From positions 62,001 through 126,000 of the forward strand of contig NZ_JBFNQN010000004.1 in the NCBI RefSeq assembly GCF_040796495.1: 64,000 bases of DNA. Reading direction: 5' to 3'. Below the pieces are notes generated by a model. That model did no database searches and had not been told where the DNA came from. It saw nothing but the letters and a program-made list of their open reading frames with translations. This DNA comes from Kineococcus endophyticus (GTDB taxonomy: Bacteria; Actinomycetota; Actinomycetes; Actinomycetales; Kineococcaceae). Position numbers and translations under genes: made by a program. The stretch's first letter is position 1. Every line of letters starts with the position of its first letter. Below are positions 1 to 8,156 of this stretch, in pieces.

Positions 1-302
1 CCCAGCACCCCGAACAGCACCGCGGCCAGCACCGACCCGACGAGGGAACCCAGGACGACGTTCACGCCGACGAGCAGCGCGAACGCGGCGCCGGCGAAGC
101 TGAGTTCGGCGATGCCGTGGACGGCGAACGGCAGGTCGCGCGCGACGATGAACACGCCCACCAGCCCGCCGATGAGGCCGAGCAGCGCCCCCGCGTAGAG
201 GGAGTTGTGCACGAGCGCGAGCAGGGCGCCGTAGTCGGAGAAGTCGAAGACCCGGTCCCACGCGATGGAACCCGGCAGGGCACCGGGGAGGACGCTGTGC
301 AT
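1..302 (-). CDS. Metal (Zn/Mn) ABC transporter permease, ZnuB/ABC-3 family, partial
   Basis: Only the first 100 residues are inside the window; the gene continues past its left edge. The visible part starts MHSVLPGALP, followed by two hydrophobic segments (about residues 28-55 and 65-100) joined by the motif FIVARDLPFAVHGIAE, which resembles the first cytoplasmic loop of ABC-3 family permeases. The ATG overlaps the ATPase stop codon by one base (TGATG), so the two are translationally coupled in the order lipoprotein-ATPase-permease typical of ZnuABC/MntABC importers. It would form the membrane channel for zinc or manganese uptake; the metal cannot be decided from this fragment. Confidence 0.85.
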   Translation of the reverse strand, partial: MHSVLPGALPGSIAWDRVFDFSDYGALLALVHNSLYAGALLGLIGGLVGVFIVARDLPFAVHGIAELSFAGAAFALLVGVNVVLGSLVGSVLAAVLFGVL

Positions 303-1117
303 CAGGAGGCTTCCTCGTGGTCGTGGGCGTGCGGGTGCTCACTGGGGGCCGCGCCCCCGGCCACGAGCACGCGCCCACCCGAGCGGAGCACCTCGACGGG
401 CGAGCCGTACAGCTCCGACAACGTCGCCGAGTTCATGACGGCGTCGGGCGGGCCGACGCGGAACCGGCCGCCGGCCAGGTAGAGCACCCGGTCGGCGTAG
501 GGCAGGACGGGGTTCACGTCGTGCGTGACGAAGACGACGGCCGCGCCCGTGCGCAGCCGCGACTCGTGGAACAACGCGCTGACGGCGGCGGCGTGGTTCA
601 GGTCCAGGGACAGCAGGGGTTCGTCGGCCAGCAGCAGGTCGGGGTCGCCGACGATGCTCTGCGCGACCCGCAGCCGTTGCTGCTCCCCGCCGGACAACCG
701 GCCCACGGGGGAGTCGGCGTAGGCGGTGGCGCCGACGGCCTCCAGCACACGGTCGACGCTCGCGCGGGTGCGGCGGGACGGCAGCAGCGGACCCCAGCGG
801 TGGCCGTCGAGACCGAGGCGGACGAAGTCCCGGGCGCGCAGCGGAGTGGCGGGGTCCAGGCCCTTCTGCTGCGGTACGTACCCGATGCGCCGGTTCCCCC
901 GCTGGACGGGGCGGCCCGCGACCTCGACCGTGCCGCGTTCGAGGGGCTGCTGGCCGAGGACGACCTTGAGCAGACTGGACTTGCCGGCGCCGTTCGCGCC
1001 GAGGACGGCGATGAACTCGCCGGGGGCCACGTCGAGGTCGAGGCCGGACCAGAGCCGGCGGTCGCCGTAGGCCAGCGACGCGCCGCTCAGGCGGAGGGCG
1101 GGGGTCCCCGACCTCAC
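302..1117 (-). CDS. Metal ABC transporter ATP-binding protein (ZnuC-like)
   Basis: A 271-aa ABC ATPase with Walker A GANGAGKSS (about 40-48), signature LSGGE (141-145), Walker B LLLADEP and switch VTHD. Two features fit metal importers: the position between a TroA-family lipoprotein and an ABC-3 permease, and a His-rich C-terminal tail (HPHAHDH), which may be a cytoplasmic metal-binding patch. I chose the GTG at 1117 because it overlaps the upstream TGA as GTGA, a coupling arrangement seen many times in this window. The same frame stays open far upstream, but that extension is antisense-like and Arg-rich, so it is not coding. It energises uptake from the cytoplasmic side. Confidence 0.92.
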   Translation of the reverse strand: MRSGTPALRLSGASLAYGDRRLWSGLDLDVAPGEFIAVLGANGAGKSSLLKVVLGQQPLERGTVEVAGRPVQRGNRRIGYVPQQKGLDPATPLRARDFVRLGLDGHRWGPLLPSRRTRASVDRVLEAVGATAYADSPVGRLSGGEQQRLRVAQSIVGDPDLLLADEPLLSLDLNHAAAVSALFHESRLRTGAAVVFVTHDVNPVLPYADRVLYLAGGRFRVGPPDAVMNSATLSELYGSPVEVLRSGGRVLVAGGAAPSEHPHAHDHEEAS

Positions 1118-2046
1118 TTCCCGCTCAGCGCCGCGGTGATCGCGTCGGCGTTCCCGGTCATCCACGTCGTGTAGTCCTTGCCCTCGGGGAGCGTCTCGGT
1201 CACCGGCACCACCGCGATGCCGTTGCTCTTGGCGGCGTCGAGGACCTTCTCGGTCTGCGGGCCGGTCGTCTGCTCGTTGTAGACCAGCGCCTGGACCTGG
1301 TGTCCGCTGAAGAGTGCCAGGGTCTCCTGCAGCACGTCGACCGGGACGTCGGTCTCCTCCTCGATGGCCTCGGAGAACTTCTCCGGCGTCCTGTTCTCGG
1401 CACCGAGCGCCTCGAGCAGGTACCCCGGGACGGGTTCGGTGATCGCGACGGCCTTGCCCTGCGTGGAGGCCTTGTCCGTCTCGATCTTCTGCTCGAGGGT
1501 GTCCAGGCCGCTCTCGAAGCTCTTGAGGTTCGCCTCGAAGGTGGCGGCGTCGTCCGGGGCGGCCTTCGCGAGGGAGGCCTCGATCTCCTGGGCGACCTTG
1601 CGGACGGTCTCGACGTCGTACCAGACGTGCTCGTTGAGCTCCTCGCCCGCGGCGGCCTGCTTGCCGGAGATGTCCACGGCGTTCAGGACGGTCGCCTTGG
1701 CGGAGGCCGCCTTCAGCATGGTGTCGACGAAGTCGTCGTAGCCGCCGCCGTTCTCCACGACGAGGGTCGCCTTGGACAGCTCCAGCTGCGTGCGGGTGTT
1801 CGCCTCGTAGCTGTGCGGGTCCGCGCTGGGGTCGCTGATGATCGACGTGACGGTCGCGTCGTCCCCGGCGATGGAGCTCGCGACCGAGCCCCACACGTTG
1901 GTCGAGGCGACGATGCTCAGACCGGTGCCTCCGCTGGCGGAGGCGGCGGCCGGCGAGGCGCTGTCGCTGCCGCCGCCGCAGGCGGACAGGGCGACGACGG
2001 CGGTCAGGGCGGAGGCGAGGGCGAGGGTCGAACGGCGCGACGGCAT
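1114..2046 (-). CDS. Metal ABC transporter substrate-binding lipoprotein (ZnuA/TroA family)
   Basis: A 310-aa secreted lipoprotein. The signal peptide ends in the lipobox LSAC (Cys23), followed by a Gly/Ser linker and a cluster A-I (TroA) fold. Ligand-like residues include the His in DPHSYE (His78) and the His in NEHVWYD. The long His-rich loop of many ZnuA proteins is absent, so Mn or Zn are both possible. The ATG at 2046 has a good AGGAAG Shine-Dalgarno 7 nt upstream. It is the first gene of a three-gene importer operon and would capture metal at the outer face of the membrane. Confidence 0.9.
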   Translation of the reverse strand: MPSRRSTLALASALTAVVALSACGGGSDSASPAAASASGGTGLSIVASTNVWGSVASSIAGDDATVTSIISDPSADPHSYEANTRTQLELSKATLVVENGGGYDDFVDTMLKAASAKATVLNAVDISGKQAAAGEELNEHVWYDVETVRKVAQEIEASLAKAAPDDAATFEANLKSFESGLDTLEQKIETDKASTQGKAVAITEPVPGYLLEALGAENRTPEKFSEAIEEETDVPVDVLQETLALFSGHQVQALVYNEQTTGPQTEKVLDAAKSNGIAVVPVTETLPEGKDYTTWMTGNADAITAALSGK

Positions 2047-2064
2047 GCGACGGCTTCCTGACGA

Positions 2065-2088
2065 TGGGAACGGTTCGCAACAACTGTA
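2065..2088 (-). promoter_or_regulatory. Promoter and candidate metalloregulator operator of the metal importer
   Basis: On the minus strand a TACAGT -10-like hexamer (2088-2083) is followed at the predicted transcription start by a palindrome TGgGAACgGTTCgCA (2065-2079), with arms TG.GAAC and GTTC.CA. The position over the start site of a zinc/manganese importer suggests binding of a Zur- or MntR-type repressor. The sequence is not a clear match to the A/T-rich Zur box, so the identity of the regulator is inference. Confidence 0.45.
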
Positions 2089-2118
2089 CGCCTGTCACGA
2101 CCCTCCACCGAGCGCGCC

Positions 2119-2946
2119 TCACGCCCCCTGGGAGAGCCGGCCGCGCAGGACGCTGTCGGAGGAGTGCCCGGGATCCCCGTCGAGCGGTTCGCGCGAGACG
2201 TCCACGACGTCGAACCGCGACAGGTCCACCCCGGCCGGGACCGTGACGGTCATGTCGTCGCCGGCCATCGTGCCCAGCGACACCATGCCGCCGTCGGCGT
2301 CGAGCAGCCACGCCTCGAGGTAGCCCTGCGCGGGGGAGCTGACGCCGTGCACGGTGAGGTGCAGGCGCACGGAGCCGTCCTCGTCGGCGACCTGCGCCGT
2401 CCCCCCGGGACCGTCGACGCCCTCGTCCGTCGCGCCCGGAGGCCGCAGCGTGGCCGAGGACACGACGCTCGGGCGCGCGGCGACAGGCTCGGACCCGGTG
2501 GCCAGCCGCGAGCCCGCGACGCCCGCCACCCCGCCGACGAGGAGGCCGGCGAGGGCGGCCGCGGCGACGGGCGGGGCGAGCCGGCGACGGGGCCCCCGTC
2601 CCGCCGGGCGCGCTCGGCGGTGCCCGTCGAGGCGTGCCGGGGATGGCGACGGGGCGAGGGGTGGAACCGCTTGCAGGACGGTGGGTCGCGTGTCGGCGGA
2701 CGTCGCCGCGTCGAAGCCGACCTCGTGGGCGATCCGGTCCCACGTGCCGGCCGGGGGTGCCAGTGCCTGGACGTCCTCGGCCGCCCGGGCCGCGCCCAGG
2801 CGCGCCCAGCCGGCCACCTCCGCCCGGCACTCCTCGCAGTCGGCGAGGTGCTGGTGCGCGGCGGCGCCCAGGGGTTCGCCGAGGCCGGCCAGCGCCGCCT
2901 CGTCCTCGTCGAGGTGCGGGACCCCGGTGCCCTCAGTCGGCCGCAC
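2119..2946 (-). CDS. Anti-sigma factor (zinc anti-sigma domain, RskA-like)
   Basis: A 275-aa membrane protein that would hold the ECF sigma factor encoded just upstream. The N-terminal cytoplasmic domain has the zinc anti-sigma motif H-x3-C-x2-C (His33, Cys37, Cys40). A Pro/Arg-rich linker leads to one transmembrane segment (about residues 128-150, PPVAAAALAGLLVGGVAG) and an extracytoplasmic domain of about 120 residues resembling anti-sigma-K (RskA) C-terminal domains. Its start overlaps the sigma gene by 14 bp, the usual sigma/anti-sigma arrangement. Release probably requires regulated proteolysis at the membrane, as for other RskA proteins (family knowledge). Confidence 0.88.
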   Translation of the reverse strand: MRPTEGTGVPHLDEDEAALAGLGEPLGAAAHQHLADCEECRAEVAGWARLGAARAAEDVQALAPPAGTWDRIAHEVGFDAATSADTRPTVLQAVPPLAPSPSPARLDGHRRARPAGRGPRRRLAPPVAAAALAGLLVGGVAGVAGSRLATGSEPVAARPSVVSSATLRPPGATDEGVDGPGGTAQVADEDGSVRLHLTVHGVSSPAQGYLEAWLLDADGGMVSLGTMAGDDMTVTVPAGVDLSRFDVVDVSREPLDGDPGHSSDSVLRGRLSQGA

Positions 2947-3547
2947 GGTCGACCTCCAGACGGTCGCGCAGCCGGTGCAGCGACCGGCGCAGGTGGCTCT
3001 TGACCGTGCCCAGGGGCAGTCCCGTGCGGGCGGCGACCTGGGCGTGCGTGAGGTCGTCGAAGAAGGCCATCCGGACGAGCGTGCGCTGGGGCTCGCCGAG
3101 CTCGTCGATCTCGGCGAGCAGGACCACCCGGTCGGCCACGGCGTCCTGCGGCAGCGGCTCGTGGAGGACGGCGGCGTCCCCGCCGTGCAGCTGGTCGGGT
3201 TCGGTGACGACCTCGGAGCGGTAGCGCTGCGCGAGCGCGTCGGCGATGCGGTGCCGGGTGATGCCGACGAGCCAGGCCGCGAACGAGGACCGGTCGGGGT
3301 CGTAGTTCTCCCGCGAGCGCCAGGCGGCGACGAAGACGGCCTGCACGACGTCCTGGGCGTCCTGCTCGCCGAGCCGGCGGCGGGCCAGCCCGTTGACGAG
3401 GGGGGAGAAGCGTTCGTAGGCCTCGCGCAGCCCCCGCTCGTCGCCCGCGCGGACGGCGCGTCCGACCTCGGCGTCGTCCCACGCGGCCGGTGCGGTCCAG
3501 TCGCCCGACCGGTCCGTCCCGGCCGGGGACTCCGGCCGCGGGCTCAC
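2933..3547 (-). CDS. ECF RNA polymerase sigma factor (SigK-like)
   Basis: A 204-aa group IV sigma factor. Region 2 (about residues 40-110, including ENYDPDRSSFAAWLVGIT) and region 4 (about 145-195, with the helix-turn-helix LTHAQVAARTGLPLGTVKSH) are both present, and no other domains. It is co-transcribed and overlapping with an RskA-like anti-sigma gene, which makes the SigK/RskA type the best comparison. Targets cannot be read from this window. The region 3548-3602 upstream would hold its promoter; I cannot identify a clear autoregulatory motif there. Confidence 0.9.
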   Translation of the reverse strand: MSPRPESPAGTDRSGDWTAPAAWDDAEVGRAVRAGDERGLREAYERFSPLVNGLARRRLGEQDAQDVVQAVFVAAWRSRENYDPDRSSFAAWLVGITRHRIADALAQRYRSEVVTEPDQLHGGDAAVLHEPLPQDAVADRVVLLAEIDELGEPQRTLVRMAFFDDLTHAQVAARTGLPLGTVKSHLRRSLHRLRDRLEVDRAAD

Positions 3548-3602
3548 GGCACCACCGTAGGGCGGCCGGGCCGACCCGCCACCCGGGGAGGCACGGCCGG
3601 CG

Positions 3603-4838
3603 TCACCCCGCCCGGGCGGGCAGGTCCGGGTAGTCCGGCACGGTGAACGCGTCGGCGGGCGGGTTCGTGAACCGGCCCGTCAGCCCGCCGAGGGCGCGGG
3701 CGGGCCGGCTCGTCAGCACGCGCACGCCGGTCCACAGCGCCTGCCGGTGCCAGGCCGTCCGCGGGTTGGCGACCGCGGGCGTCCCCGGGGGCAGGTCCTG
3801 CGCGCGGGTGACGAGGGGCCGCAGGCGGCGTTCGTAGGCGGCGAAGGCGTCGGTGTGCGAGCGGCCGCGGGCGTGGGCCGTGGCGAGTTCGCCGGCCAGG
3901 ACGTAGGCGCCGGTGAGGCCGAGCGTCGTGCCCATGCCGCTGACGGGCGAGGCGCAGTGCGCGGCGTCCCCCAGCAGCACGACGCGTCCGCTGCTCCAGC
4001 GGTCCAGGTGCACCTGGGCGAGGTCCTCGAAGTGGAAGGGGGTGCCGTCCAGGGCCGCCAGGACGCGGTCGGTCTCCCAGCCCGCGTCGCGGAACACCCT
4101 GCGCAGCACCGTGACCTGGGCGGCGGGGTCGAGGTCGGCGAGGCCGCGGGTGGGGGACAGGAAGTTCAGCAGCGCCCGCGTCGTGCCGGTGTCGTCGGGG
4201 CGCAGGTGGACGCTGCGGCCCTCGAGCGCGTTGTACCAGCGCCAGGTCCGGTCGTCCGTGGCCGTGCGCGGGATCGTGACGTAGACGCAGTACATGCCGA
4301 GCGGCCGGACCGGGTCGCCGCCGAACACCAGGTCTCGGGTGCGCGAGCCCACGCCCTCGGCGACGACGACGAGGTCGACCTCGCGGACGTCGCCCGAGGC
4401 AAGGGTGACGGTGACGCCGTCCCCGTGGTCGTCCAGACCCGTGACGTGGTCGCCGAACACGCGCTCGGTGCGTTCGGCGGGCAGGTCGAGCAGCAGCCCG
4501 GACAGCTTGCCGCGCAGGATCTCCAGCTCGGCGGTGGCGCCGTCGCTCTCGCCCTGCGCCGCGGGCAGGACCGCGCGCGGACGGCCGCGCTCGTCGACGA
4601 ACGCGGTGCCCTCCTCCGTCGTGTGCGCCGCGAGCGCCGCCTGCTCGATGCCCGTGCGGCGCAGCACCTCCCGCCCGGCGCCGCGGACGTCGACGTTCTG
4701 CCCCTCCTCGCGGCGGGCGGCGGCGCGTTCGACGAGGACGACGGCGAAGCCCGCGCGGTCGAGCCAGTGCGCGAGCAGCGGACCGGCGACGCCGGCGCCG
4801 GAGACCAGGACGGTTCCGTGGTGGGACTGGGACGACAT
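3603..4838 (-). CDS. FAD-dependent monooxygenase (group A, TetX/PHBH type)
   Basis: A 411-aa flavoprotein hydroxylase. It has the N-terminal dinucleotide-binding motif GAGVAG (about 13-18), the middle DG-type region, and the FAD ribityl-binding motif GDAAHCASP. It would hydroxylate an aromatic or polycyclic substrate with NAD(P)H and oxygen in the cytoplasm. ATG 4838 has a strong GGAGGA Shine-Dalgarno; the frame stays open upstream, but that part is antisense to the MarR gene and reads as low-complexity Arg/Pro. It is divergent from a MarR-family gene with two palindromes between them, which suggests induction by a phenolic or antibiotic-like compound. Confidence 0.88.
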   Translation of the reverse strand: MSSQSHHGTVLVSGAGVAGPLLAHWLDRAGFAVVLVERAAARREEGQNVDVRGAGREVLRRTGIEQAALAAHTTEEGTAFVDERGRPRAVLPAAQGESDGATAELEILRGKLSGLLLDLPAERTERVFGDHVTGLDDHGDGVTVTLASGDVREVDLVVVAEGVGSRTRDLVFGGDPVRPLGMYCVYVTIPRTATDDRTWRWYNALEGRSVHLRPDDTGTTRALLNFLSPTRGLADLDPAAQVTVLRRVFRDAGWETDRVLAALDGTPFHFEDLAQVHLDRWSSGRVVLLGDAAHCASPVSGMGTTLGLTGAYVLAGELATAHARGRSHTDAFAAYERRLRPLVTRAQDLPPGTPAVANPRTAWHRQALWTGVRVLTSRPARALGGLTGRFTNPPADAFTVPDYPDLPARAG

Positions 4839-4861
4839 GCGATCCTCCGGGGGTCGATGTC

Positions 4862-4872
4862 GTTCAGTGAAC
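4862..4872. promoter_or_regulatory. Palindrome in the divergent monooxygenase/MarR promoter (operator 1)
   Basis: A perfect 11-bp inverted repeat GTTCA-G-TGAAC lies 24 bp upstream of the monooxygenase ATG. It is close to a second, longer palindrome and is a candidate half of a two-site MarR operator. Confidence 0.4.
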
Positions 4873-4873
4873 T

Positions 4874-4896
4874 GGTCGCTAGGCTCTCTAGCAACC
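4874..4896. promoter_or_regulatory. Palindrome in the divergent monooxygenase/MarR promoter (operator 2)
   Basis: An inverted repeat with core GCTAG-gctct-CTAGC (4878-4892), extended to GGTc/aACC, giving 9-bp arms with one mismatch. It lies just upstream of the Shine-Dalgarno sequence of the MarR gene. If the MarR protein began at the upstream ATG 4857, this site would be inside its coding region, so it supports the GTG start at 4911. Confidence 0.55.
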
Positions 4897-4910
4897 CGAG
4901 GGAGTCGCAC

Positions 4911-5354
4911 GTGCCGGAGGAGATGGTCCCCGGGCTCTCGCCCGTCGTCGTCGCCGTGCGCGAGGTCATGCACGCGTCGCGGGAACTGGGCAACCGCATC
5001 GCCCGCGGGTCGGGGCGCAGCGCGACGGACACGACCGCGCTCGGGCTGCTCGACATGTACGGGCCGCTCGGGCCCGCCGAGCTCGCCGGGCACCTCGGCA
5101 TCAGCACGGCCTCGGCCACTGCCCTCGTCGACCGGCTGGAGGAGGCCGGTGACGTCCACCGGGTCGCGCACCCCACCGACCGCCGGCGGGTCGTCGTCCA
5201 CCTCGAAACGGCGACGCGCGAGCGCGAACGCGCGGTGTGGACCCCGGTCGTGGCCGACATCGACGCGGCGGCGCGGGAACTGCCGCCGGGTGAGCAGGAG
5301 GTCGTCCGCGCCTGGTTGGTGCGGTTGGCCGACCTGCTCGCCCGGCACCCCTGA
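4911..5354 (+). CDS. MarR-family transcriptional regulator
   Basis: A 147-aa winged-helix repressor. The recognition helix region reads LGISTASATALVDRLEEAG and the wing contains HPTDRRRVVV, both typical of MarR. I chose GTG 4911, preceded by GAGGGAG at a 7-nt spacing, over the in-frame ATG 4857, because the longer version would place a 23-bp palindrome inside the gene and has no ribosome site. The length then matches the family norm. It is divergent from an FAD monooxygenase and probably represses that gene and itself. The ligand is unknown. Confidence 0.88.
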   Translation: MPEEMVPGLSPVVVAVREVMHASRELGNRIARGSGRSATDTTALGLLDMYGPLGPAELAGHLGISTASATALVDRLEEAGDVHRVAHPTDRRRVVVHLETATRERERAVWTPVVADIDAAARELPPGEQEVVRAWLVRLADLLARHP

Positions 5355-5369
5355 ACCCGGGGCCCCGCG

Positions 5370-6479
5370 TCAGGGGACGAGCACGGGTTTCACCGTCGCG
5401 CCGCTGTGCATGTCCGCGACGGCCTCGTCGAACCGGTCGAAGGAGTACGTCCGCACCAGTTCCCCCAACGGCATCCGGCCGTCCGCCACGAGGTCGACGA
5501 GCGCCGGGATCAACGTCGCGCCGTCGCCGTCGCCGAGGGTGATGCCCTCCACCCGGCGGCCCGGCAGCAGACCGTTCACGTCCACGCCGACCTCCACGCC
5601 GAACGGCGGCGCCCCCACCGCCAGGGCGGTTCCCCGCGGGGCGAGCGCGTCCACCCCGGCTCGCAGCAGCGCGGGAACGCCTGTGGTGTCGACGACGCCG
5701 TCGGCCCCGCCGCCGGTGACGTCGAGCAGGACCGCCGTGAGGTCGCCGTCGAGGGCGGAGGTGTCCACGACGTGCGTCGCTCCGAACCTGCGCGCCGTCT
5801 CCAACCGGTGGGCCACGCGGTCGACGGCGACGATCCGCGTCGCGGGGGTGAGCGCGGCGGCCGCGACGGCGGCCAGCCCGACGGCTCCCGCCCCGAGCAC
5901 GACCACCGCGTCACCGGGCCTGGGGCGCAGCGCGTTCCACACCGCACCGGCCCCCGTCTGGAAACCGCACCCGAGCGGGGCCAGCGTCGGCAGCGGGGAA
6001 CCGGCGGGGACGCGGACGAGGCTGCGCTCGTCGACGAGGGCGTGCCGTGCGAACGAGGACTGCCCGAAGAAGTGCCCGCCGAGGGGTTCGCCGGCGCGGG
6101 TGATCGTGGGGCTGCCGTCGGCGCGGCGGCCGCCGAGCAGGTTCAGTGGCAACCACTGGACGCAGTAGGCGGGGTGGCCCTGGCGGCAGTTCCTGCAGTC
6201 GCCGCAGGACGTGAACGAGGTGAGGACCTCGTCGCCGACGGACACCCCGCGGACGGCGGACCCGACGGCCTCGACGATCCCGGCGCCCTCGTGGCCGAGG
6301 ACCCCTGGCAGGGGGAACGGCAGGGCGCCGGAGGCGACGGTGAGGTCGGTGTGGCACAACCCGACGGCGACGGTGCGGACGAGCACCTCGTCCGGGCGCG
6401 GATCGTCGAGTTCCACCTCGACGGCGCGGGCGGACGCTCCTCCGGACTCGACGACGAGGGCTTCGGTGGTGGTGGGCAC
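5370..6479 (-). CDS. Zinc-dependent NAD(P) alcohol dehydrogenase (aryl-alcohol type)
   Basis: A 369-aa medium-chain dehydrogenase. Catalytic zinc ligands are Cys42 (GLCHTDL) and His63 (GHEGAG). The structural zinc lobe is intact with Cys92, Cys95, Cys98 and Cys106. A Rossmann motif VLGAGAVGLAA follows. The four-cysteine lobe and the sequence style fit the benzyl/aryl-alcohol and class III-like group. GTG 6479 is preceded by AGGGAGGA. It lies 14 bp after the aldehyde dehydrogenase gene, so the pair would oxidise an alcohol to aldehyde and then to acid. The neighbouring monooxygenase might feed the same aromatic route; that link is inference. Confidence 0.9.
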   Translation of the reverse strand: MPTTTEALVVESGGASARAVEVELDDPRPDEVLVRTVAVGLCHTDLTVASGALPFPLPGVLGHEGAGIVEAVGSAVRGVSVGDEVLTSFTSCGDCRNCRQGHPAYCVQWLPLNLLGGRRADGSPTITRAGEPLGGHFFGQSSFARHALVDERSLVRVPAGSPLPTLAPLGCGFQTGAGAVWNALRPRPGDAVVVLGAGAVGLAAVAAAALTPATRIVAVDRVAHRLETARRFGATHVVDTSALDGDLTAVLLDVTGGGADGVVDTTGVPALLRAGVDALAPRGTALAVGAPPFGVEVGVDVNGLLPGRRVEGITLGDGDGATLIPALVDLVADGRMPLGELVRTYSFDRFDEAVADMHSGATVKPVLVP

Positions 6480-6493
6480 GGCGGGTTCCTCCC

Positions 6494-7954
6494 TCAGGCC
6501 AGCGAGACGACGACGGACTTGGTGCGGGTGTAGGAGTGCAGCGCCTCCGGTCCGTACTCGCGGCCGAACCCCGAGGCGCCGACGCCACCGAACGGCACGG
6601 CCGGGTCCAGCAGCGCCCAGTCGTTCACCCAGACGATGCCGGCACGCAACCGCGAGGCGACGCGGTGGGCGCGGGCGACGTCGCGCGTCTGCAGGCCCGC
6701 GGCCAGGCCGTAGGGGGTTCCGTTCGCCATCTCGACGGCCTCGTCCTCGGAGTCGAACGGCTGCACCGTCAGGACCGGGCCGAACACCTCCTCCGCGACG
6801 ACGGGGTCGGTGCTCTTCACGTCGGCCAGGACGGTGGGGCAGTAGAAGAACCCGTCTGCGAGGTCGCCGGGGAGCTCGGGGCGCGCGCCCCCGCACACGA
6901 CGCGGGCGCCGGAGGCCCTGGCCTGCTCGACGTACCCCTCGACGACCTCGCGCTGACGGGCCGAGGCGAGCGGACCGACCACGGTCGCGGGATCGCGCGG
7001 GTCGCCCAGCGGAACCCCGGGGACGGCCTGCGCGAGGATCCCGAGGACCGTCTCGTACAGGGGGCGTTCGACGAGCAGGCGCGGTCCGCCCATGCAGAAC
7101 TGCCCGGTGTTGAAGACGAACGCCTTGACCGCGGCGCCGATCGCCGACTCGACGTCCGCGTCGGCGAAGACGATGTTCGCCGCGTTCCCGCCCAGTTCCA
7201 TCGTGACCTGGGTGAGGTTCTGCCCGCTGACGGCGGCGGCGTGCCGGCCGACCTCCGTGGACCCGGTGAACGCGACCTTGTCGACGCCCGGGTGCCGCAG
7301 CAGCGCCTCGCCGACCACGCCGCCGGAACCGGTCACGACGTTGACGACGCCCGCGGGAACTCCCGCGTCGAGGAACAGCTGGGCCATGAACAGAGCGCTG
7401 AGCGAGGTGTCGGCGGCGGGTTTGTGGACGACCGTGTTCCCGGCCGCCAGGGCGGGGGCGATCTTCGTGCTAGACAGGACGAGCGGGAAGTTGAAGGGCG
7501 TGATGGCCGCGACGACGCCGACGGGTTCGCGGACCGTGTAGGCGTGCGCGGGGAACGGGGTCGAGCGGACGGAACCGTCCATCGTCTGCGCCAGCGCGGC
7601 GCAGTACGCGTACTGCTCGGCGGCGGTCTCGACGTCCACCGGGCGGCAGAGCCCCACGGGTTTGCCGACGTCGAGGCTCTCGAGGCGGACGAGTTCGTCG
7701 GCGTTCTCGCGGATGAGCTCGGAGATGCGCAGCAGGACCTTGGAGCGGTCCCGGCCCGTGGTGCGCCCCCACGGGCCCTCACCGGCGGCGCGCGCCGCGG
7801 CCACCGCCGCGTCGACGTGCTCCACCCCGCCGCGCGCGACGTTCCCGACGACGCGGCCGGTCGCCGGGTCGACGACGTCGAGCCGTTCGGCCGTCTCCAC
7901 GCGCCGCCCGTCGATGAACAGGCCACCCAGGGCCGCGGGCACTGCCTCCGCCAT
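6494..7954 (-). CDS. NAD(P)-dependent aldehyde dehydrogenase
   Basis: A 486-aa cytoplasmic enzyme of the ALDH superfamily, which oxidises an aldehyde to its acid. Visible active-site elements are the glutamate motif MELGGNAAN and the nucleophile motif GQFCMGG, plus the C-terminal GGVGASGFGREYG loop. ATG 7954 is preceded by GGAGGT; an in-frame start 51 bp upstream lacks a ribosome site. It is the first gene of a two-gene unit with a zinc alcohol dehydrogenase. The substrate is not evident. Confidence 0.92.
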   Translation of the reverse strand: MAEAVPAALGGLFIDGRRVETAERLDVVDPATGRVVGNVARGGVEHVDAAVAAARAAGEGPWGRTTGRDRSKVLLRISELIRENADELVRLESLDVGKPVGLCRPVDVETAAEQYAYCAALAQTMDGSVRSTPFPAHAYTVREPVGVVAAITPFNFPLVLSSTKIAPALAAGNTVVHKPAADTSLSALFMAQLFLDAGVPAGVVNVVTGSGGVVGEALLRHPGVDKVAFTGSTEVGRHAAAVSGQNLTQVTMELGGNAANIVFADADVESAIGAAVKAFVFNTGQFCMGGPRLLVERPLYETVLGILAQAVPGVPLGDPRDPATVVGPLASARQREVVEGYVEQARASGARVVCGGARPELPGDLADGFFYCPTVLADVKSTDPVVAEEVFGPVLTVQPFDSEDEAVEMANGTPYGLAAGLQTRDVARAHRVASRLRAGIVWVNDWALLDPAVPFGGVGASGFGREYGPEALHSYTRTKSVVVSLA

Positions 7955-8074
7955 GTCGCACCTCCGTGTCCGGGGCCGTCCGACGGCTTCGTCGGCGGTG
8001 GGCACAGCGTGCGATGCGTCAGGAAACCTGTCAATGGTAGATACCTCTGGGGCGCGCCGGGGGGAGGGATCGTC

Positions 8075-8130
8075 GTCCAGCGCTGCGCGCTGGCTCCAGC
8101 AGCCGGCTCAACCTGCGAGCCGGCTGCGTC
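8075..8130 (-). repeat. 56-bp double stem-loop repeat (family B), copy 1
   Basis: On the minus strand the element begins 26 nt after the stop codon of the membrane-protein gene at 8157. It folds as two hairpins: AGCCGGCTC with GAGCCGGCT, and CCAGCGC with GCGCTGG. A second copy with 51 of 56 identical bases lies at 13196-13251, also 24 nt after a stop codon and in the same orientation relative to the upstream gene. There is no T-tract. A role in 3'-end formation or mRNA stability is inferred from position. Confidence 0.75.
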
Positions 8131-8156
8131 AGCGATCCCCGCGGGAGGCGGCGCGG

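Noticed and set aside
1118-2830. Long upstream extension of the metal-importer ATPase frame
   Set aside because: It overlaps the lipoprotein and anti-sigma genes on the same strand in another frame and has Arg/Pro-rich non-protein composition. The GTG at 1117 overlaps the upstream stop in the usual coupled way.
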